From JBCFBK01 sp038562555 (lineage in GTDB: Bacteria > Bacteroidota > Bacteroidia > Bacteroidales > Prolixibacteraceae): a DNA stretch of 64,000 bases. Below are positions 59,526-64,000 of this stretch, in pieces. The stretch's first letter is position 1. Every line of letters begins with the position of its first letter. The notes below the pieces were generated by a model. The model was not told the origin of the DNA. It ran no database searches and saw only the letters and a program-made list of their open reading frames with translations. The position numbers and the translations under genes were made by a program. The stretch spans positions 1-64,000 of the forward strand of contig JBCFBK010000012.1 of assembly GCA_038562555.1 (NCBI GenBank), written 5' to 3'.

Positions 59526-61925
59526 ATGGGAAAACATTCAAGATACATCAACAGGGAAATTAGCTGGCTCTCATTTAATGCACGGGTGTTGCAGGAAGCG
59601 GAAGATCCAAATGTGCCACTTTTTGAACGATTGCGGTTTATCGGTATTTTTTCGAATAATCTTGATGAGTTTTTTAGGGTTAGGGTAGCCTCTGTACGCC
59701 GTATGCTCGATATTGAAGGTGACGAAGCCGACATGGTGGGGGAGTTTACTCCCGAAGAACTCTACGACAAAATCCAGGAGATTGTATTGCAGCACCAGCA
59801 GCGTTCACAGGAAATCTATAAGACAATTCTGGCGGAGATGGCCGCGCAAAATATCTTCATGATCAACGAAAGCAGGCTCTCCGGTGAGCAAGGCATATTC
59901 GTGAAAAGATACTTTCATGAAAAAGTGTTGCCTAACCTCGTACCGATCATGCTCAACAAGAAGAACAAATTTCCATACCTGCGCGATCGTTCCGTTTATC
60001 TGGCCATCAGGATGTCGCAGCAGAAAAAGCCGGAAAAATTTGCTTATGCCCTGGTACGCGTTCCTTCGTTATCTTTATCGCGTTACCTGGTGTTGCCCGA
60101 AAAAAAAGGGAAAAAATATGTCATCATGCTGGATGACGTCATCCGGTATTGCATGTCCGATATTTTTCCACTTTTTAATTTCGAATTGTTTCATGCCTAT
60201 ACGGTTAAGGTGACGCGCGATGCAGAGCTGGACCTGGACGATGATATTTCGAAGAGTTTCATCGAGAAAATGGAATTGAGCCTTAAAAAGCGTAAGATCG
60301 GAACCCCTGTCCGGTTAATCTATGATAAAGAGATTCCGGAAGATTTGTTGTCGTTCATAATAAAGAAGATGAAACTTGATCCGGAGAATACGGTTCCCGG
60401 CGGAAGATATCATAACGACAAGGATCTGATGAACTTTCCTGAAATCGGTGAACCACCCCATTATTACAAGCGATTACCCCCGGTTCGTCACCGTGATCTT
60501 CATCCTCACGAAAGCATCTTAAAAAAACTTCGCCGTAAGGATATTATGCTGCATTATCCTTATCAAAGCTTTATTCATTTTATAGATCTGTTGCGGGAGG
60601 CAGCAATTGATCCGAAAGTACGGGAAATTGGCATTACGATATACCGGGTAGCTGACAATTCAAGGGTGGTCAACGCGCTTCTGAACGCGATGCGCAACGG
60701 GAAAAAAGTGGTGGTTGTGATCGAATTGCAGGCCCGCTTTGATGAGGAAGCTAATATTTACTGGTCTAATAAGCTTCAGGAGGAAGGGGCGCTGGTCATA
60801 AACGGGATGCCTGGGATGAAGGTGCATGCCAAAGTCACCTGGATCAAAAGAAAAGAAAAAGGACGCTACAGGAACTATGCCTATGTAGGAACAGGGAACT
60901 TCAACGAGTCGACTGCTCGGGTTTATGCCGACGATGGACTGCTTACAGGGGATCCCCGGATTGCCGATGAAGTGGCGCGGCTGTTTGACTTTTTCAAACA
61001 ATCGTATCATTTGCCGGTGTTCGAGCATCTGATTATCAGTCCGATGGGTATGCGTGATTTCTTTTGCCGGATGATTGATCAGGAAATCACCATTGCAAAA
61101 TCAGGGCGCCGGGGTTTTATGATCCTGAAAATGAACAGTCTGATCGATGCGGGTATGATGGATAAGATCTACGAAGCTGCGCGGGCAGGGGTGAAGGTCA
61201 GGTTGATTGTACGGGGCATTTTTGGATTGCTCACCGAACTTAATGACATCCATGAAAACATTGAGGCTATCAGCATCGTCGACAAATATCTGGAACACGC
61301 CCGCATCTTCCTGTTTGGAAACGGAGGTAATGAGAAACTCTTTATTTCTTCGGCCGATTGGATGCCGCGTAACCTGAACAGGAGAATAGAAGTAGCCTGT
61401 CCGGTATACAGTGACGAAATAAAGAAAGAACTGAAAGAGATGTTTCGGGTACAACTGCGTGATAATACCAAGTCACGTATTCTTGACAACTACCTTTCAA
61501 ACAGGTATAACCGTCCGCAGGCAGAAGGGAGGTTCAGGGCTCAGGAAGACTACTATGAATATATCCGTAAGAAGCATCAGATTGTCATGGAAATTTATCA
61601 TCATCCGCGTTGCCCGTTGAGCCGGGCAGGTCTGCAATACCTGCAGGAAAACGGTTACCAGGTGGACGTGAAAAATTACATGAAAAACGGGATCACGAAA
61701 AAGGAAATCCGTTCTATCATGGAAAAGACCGGGATATCTGCATTCGAGCTGGTCAGAAAAGATGACAACCTGTTTAAGGAAAAGTATTTGGATAAGAAAC
61801 TAACCGAAGACGAGTGGATCGCAGTCCTGACCGAATACCCAAGGCTGCTTAAACGACCAGTGGTCATTAAGGGGCATGAAGCTGTTTTGGCTCAGCCTCC
61901 TCAGAAAATTGAACAACTGCGTTAA
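59526..61925 (+). CDS. ppk1: Polyphosphate kinase 1 fused to an ArsC-like C-terminal domain
   Basis: PPK1 reversibly builds polyphosphate from ATP. Residues 1-685 are a complete PPK1: N-terminal helices (REISWLSFNARVLQEA), head domain, and two phospholipase-D-like halves with the catalytic histidines His434 (MKVHAKVTW) and His591 (YLEHARIFLF), at nearly the same positions as in E. coli. The last ~114 residues (686-799) are an ArsC/YfgD-type thioredoxin-fold domain: YHHPRCPLSRAGL with Cys696, LVRKDD (Arg60-like) and LKRPVVI (Arg94-like). The third conserved Arg of arsenate reductases is Gln here (VLAQPP). No linker of low complexity separates the parts. Normal PPK1 has ~690 residues. Confidence 0.93.
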   Translation: MGKHSRYINREISWLSFNARVLQEAEDPNVPLFERLRFIGIFSNNLDEFFRVRVASVRRMLDIEGDEADMVGEFTPEELYDKIQEIVLQHQQRSQEIYKTILAEMAAQNIFMINESRLSGEQGIFVKRYFHEKVLPNLVPIMLNKKNKFPYLRDRSVYLAIRMSQQKKPEKFAYALVRVPSLSLSRYLVLPEKKGKKYVIMLDDVIRYCMSDIFPLFNFELFHAYTVKVTRDAELDLDDDISKSFIEKMELSLKKRKIGTPVRLIYDKEIPEDLLSFIIKKMKLDPENTVPGGRYHNDKDLMNFPEIGEPPHYYKRLPPVRHRDLHPHESILKKLRRKDIMLHYPYQSFIHFIDLLREAAIDPKVREIGITIYRVADNSRVVNALLNAMRNGKKVVVVIELQARFDEEANIYWSNKLQEEGALVINGMPGMKVHAKVTWIKRKEKGRYRNYAYVGTGNFNESTARVYADDGLLTGDPRIADEVARLFDFFKQSYHLPVFEHLIISPMGMRDFFCRMIDQEITIAKSGRRGFMILKMNSLIDAGMMDKIYEAARAGVKVRLIVRGIFGLLTELNDIHENIEAISIVDKYLEHARIFLFGNGGNEKLFISSADWMPRNLNRRIEVACPVYSDEIKKELKEMFRVQLRDNTKSRILDNYLSNRYNRPQAEGRFRAQEDYYEYIRKKHQIVMEIYHHPRCPLSRAGLQYLQENGYQVDVKNYMKNGITKKEIRSIMEKTGISAFELVRKDDNLFKEKYLDKKLTEDEWIAVLTEYPRLLKRPVVIKGHEAVLAQPPQKIEQLR

Positions 61926-61934
61926 GCTGTATGG

Positions 61935-62720
61935 CTATCCCGCTTTTGACTGAAGTTCTGTAATTTCTTTTTGCAGCACGATCCTCCTTTTTAGTGCTGC
62001 AGAGAGGTTTAGTCCGTCAATGATGGCTTGTTTGTCATACTCTTCAAGAATAATGTAGTAATGACGTTTTCCCAGAAATACCGCTTTCAATTTTCGGTCG
62101 CTGTGGCTGGCGATAAAATCGATGACTTGCCGGCCGGCGTCGCCCACGTAGGTTACCTTCTCCCATTTGGTTTTCAGAAATTCACTGTGATGATTCAGGA
62201 CGCTGGTAAGCGCAACGGTATCCGTCTTTGCCTGTAAATCGCCGTCATACACCCTGATTCCGGTGTGATCGAGCCAGGTATCCCCGTAGTAATTGCTTGA
62301 AATACTCAGGTTTCCCTTTCCGTCGGGATGCACCTGTATGAATGATTTATTCCAGCGCCGTTCAGGATCCTGTTTTTTATGCACATAGCTGACATGCCTG
62401 TCAAAATCGTTCTTTTCGGAAAGAAAATTATTTTCGAGAACGGAAATTGTTTTTTCAAGCGTATCCAGTTCATCCTGTCTCCGGTAAAGCAAATCGCCGT
62501 AGATTTTGCGCTTGAGCTGGCTGGCAGCGTTGATCTCCTGCAAGGCGCCACGATACAGGATGCCGATAGAGTCGGCCTGGGCAAGCGCCCCGACAGTGTC
62601 TCCTTTCTGGTATAGTGACTCAGCAAGTAACAGCTTCCCTGAAGCCAGTTCCTTTTCGGATTTTCCGCACGCGATCGCCAGCATACACAATAATCCGATG
62701 TAAATACGTTTTAGTTTCAT
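61935..62720 (-). CDS. Hypothetical lipoprotein
   Basis: A 261-residue lipoprotein (from ATG 62720; the frame extends to 62750). Signal YIGLLCMLAIAC, Cys17. Residues about 25-130 are helical and charged, including possible TPR-like or coiled-coil parts (EKELASGKLLLAESLYQKGD, split). The C-terminal half has beta-rich features (GNLSISSNYYGDTWLDHTGIRVYD, split) and ends with a helix. No family recognised. It converges with ppk1 over 9 bp and diverges from oxyR; neither neighbour suggests a role. Similar single-lipid proteins are common in the phylum. Confidence 0.7.
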   Translation of the reverse strand: MKLKRIYIGLLCMLAIACGKSEKELASGKLLLAESLYQKGDTVGALAQADSIGILYRGALQEINAASQLKRKIYGDLLYRRQDELDTLEKTISVLENNFLSEKNDFDRHVSYVHKKQDPERRWNKSFIQVHPDGKGNLSISSNYYGDTWLDHTGIRVYDGDLQAKTDTVALTSVLNHHSEFLKTKWEKVTYVGDAGRQVIDFIASHSDRKLKAVFLGKRHYYIILEEYDKQAIIDGLNLSAALKRRIVLQKEITELQSKAG

Positions 62721-62858
62721 CCTCTGAAGCAGTCTTATTTTTTTCTTCAAAGAAAATTAATTCCCGGCAGGGTGGAAACAAATTCAGTTATTTTTTTTCG
62801 TTCAGCGAATTATCCTCAGATTCTTTTTAATTTTATCATCCCTAAAACAAAGAAAATC

Positions 62859-63800
62859 ATGATCACGCTAACTCAACTGGAATATATTGTTGCCGTTGAT
62901 ACGTTTCGTCATTTCGGGAAAGCAGCCGAGCATTGCTTCATTACTCAGCCGACGCTTAGTATGCAGATTAAAAAACTTGAAGAAGACCTGGAGGTGGTTA
63001 TTTTCGACCGGAGTAAGCAGCCGCTGATTCCAACCGACGTTGGAATCCGTATCGTAGAACAGTCGCGCATTATCCTGCAGGACGCCGAAAAGATCAATAG
63101 TATTGTTAAGGATCATAAGAATCTGATATCAGGTGAATTGAAAATCGGGATTATCCCTACCCTGGCTCCTTATCTGCTGCCACTGTTCATTGGGAATTAC
63201 AAGCGGAAATATCCGAATATTCTGATTAAGGTGGAAGAACTTACCACTGATCACATTATTGATCAGCTCAATCGGGATCTGCTTGATGTGGGCATTCTGG
63301 TCACACCTTTGAATGAGGATCGGATTAACGAAAGACCGATTTTCTATGAAGAAATGATGCTGTACATTCACGAGAAACATCATTTGGCGGCAAAGAAACA
63401 GATTGCGGTTAAAGATATTGCAGTCCCTGAAATCTGGCTGCTGAGCGACGGGCATTGTTTTCGCCATCAGGTGATTAATCTTTGTTCATTCAAAGGGTCC
63501 TCAACCGAGGAGCTTCCCTTTCATTTTGAGGCAGGTTCGCTTGAGACGCTTATGAACATTATCGATAAAGAGGGAGGATTAACAATTATTCCTGAACTGG
63601 CGGTTGTTGGTATGTCCGGGGAGCGTTCGCCCCATGTTCACTCGTTTCATGATACCACCCCCCTTCGGGAAGTCAGCCTTGTACATTCGCGCCATTTTGC
63701 CAAGCATAAACTGATCGAATTGCTTTGGAAGGAAATTGTTGCATCGATGCCGCAAAAATTGCTAAATAAGGGCCGGGGAACCGTGGTCGAATGGCGATAA
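62859..63800 (+). CDS. oxyR: OxyR, hydrogen peroxide-inducible LysR regulator
   Basis: A 313-residue LysR-type regulator. The N-terminal winged helix (1-60) reads LTQLEYIVAVDTFRHFGKAA (split), typical of OxyR. The peroxide-sensing pair is Cys200 and Cys209 in GHCFRHQVINLC, with the same spacing as E. coli Cys199/Cys208. The longest frame starts at GTG 62772; ATG 62859 gives the usual N-terminus. OxyR activates catalase, Dps and alkylhydroperoxide reductase genes. None is in the window, but the region just downstream holds a promoter-like element. Confidence 0.94.
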   Translation: MITLTQLEYIVAVDTFRHFGKAAEHCFITQPTLSMQIKKLEEDLEVVIFDRSKQPLIPTDVGIRIVEQSRIILQDAEKINSIVKDHKNLISGELKIGIIPTLAPYLLPLFIGNYKRKYPNILIKVEELTTDHIIDQLNRDLLDVGILVTPLNEDRINERPIFYEEMMLYIHEKHHLAAKKQIAVKDIAVPEIWLLSDGHCFRHQVINLCSFKGSSTEELPFHFEAGSLETLMNIIDKEGGLTIIPELAVVGMSGERSPHVHSFHDTTPLREVSLVHSRHFAKHKLIELLWKEIVASMPQKLLNKGRGTVVEWR

Positions 63801-64000
63801 TTTCTTCATTATTTTTTGGAAATTCAAAAATCTTGTATTCCTTTGCAGCGCTGAAAAAAGAAAGGTTCTCTGAACGAAGAGAAGCCGGGCGGGGAGGCGC
63901 GGCACCTGAAAAGCAAAATAGAATTAGTGAGTTTCGCATGTTGGAAGTACTCCGCTAATGCTGACGTCTTTTGAAAGTATGGCGATACAGCTTTTTTGGA
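63801..64000. other. Region downstream of oxyR at the window edge
   Basis: No gene can be assigned. TATTCCTTTG (63834-63843) resembles a -7 element with two extra bases, and a TTTTTTGG stretch lies ~20 bp upstream, so a transcript may begin here. A reading frame could start at 63958 (MLTSFESM) and run off the window. Confidence 0.4.

Noticed and set aside
63958..64000. Start of a gene at the window edge (MLTSFESM).
   Set aside because: Too short to judge; only 43 bases are visible and there is no clear promoter spacing.

Overview
The window is ordinary chromosomal DNA of a member of the Bacteroidota, most likely Bacteroidales/Marinilabiliales-like. This is inferred from gene content and signals, not from a marker phylogeny. 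Supporting signs are a PorX regulator of type IX secretion, the gliding lipoprotein GldH, a holB-ricT-gldH cluster, an S46 dipeptidyl peptidase, DUF2723/GT117 and DUF6427 membrane proteins, an S16 ribosomal protein with a long acidic tail, and many promoters of the Bacteroidota type (TAnnTTTG at -7). A run of ten Ns at 7681-7690 shows a draft or metagenome assembly. No phage, transposase, CRISPR array or rRNA was seen. Layout, 0-24 kb: DUF2461 gene, ispD, a three-gene RND efflux operon (TolC, adaptor, pump; pump 3' end damaged by the gap), pgk, then a long + strand run holB-ricT-gldH-trmB-ATL-mrp-porX and an acetylxylan-esterase-like gene; an MlaFE-type ABC pair; manC; a serine hydrolase and an S46 peptidase of the DPP7 subtype. 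Layout, 24-42 kb: gltX, a hypothetical gene, a YgjP-like metallopeptidase, dgt, two envelope proteins, an orphan HlyD/MacA-type adaptor, aspartate kinase, pgeF, a Crp/Fnr regulator divergent from a ferredoxin-like gene with a palindromic operator between them, and a tightly packed operon of DUF2723, polysaccharide deacetylase, purD and DUF6427. Layout, 42-64 kb: a five-gene MacB-type export operon (ATPase, two permeases, adaptor, TolC), rnhB, a DUF3267 protease-like membrane protein, a secreted protein, an AraC regulator, an NTF2-like lipoprotein, tRNA-Ala(GGC), an amino-acid permease with a terminator hairpin in its leader, tonB, hflX, rpsP, a probable surface lipoprotein, prfB with its programmed frameshift, ppk1 fused to an ArsC-like domain, a lipoprotein and oxyR. 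Much of the content concerns the envelope: three multidrug or macrolide-type export modules, lipid transport, glycan precursor and polymer handling, and secretion control. Housekeeping genes for translation, tRNA modification, replication and nucleotide metabolism are mixed among them. The observations most worth following are the PPK1-ArsC fusion, the attenuator-like leader of the APC permease with two tiny upstream reading frames, a family of transcribed 'phrase' repeats that fill spacers within operons, the putative HcpR-type operator, and a large structured inverted repeat between gltX and its convergent neighbour. All calls rest on reading the sequence; no database search was possible.
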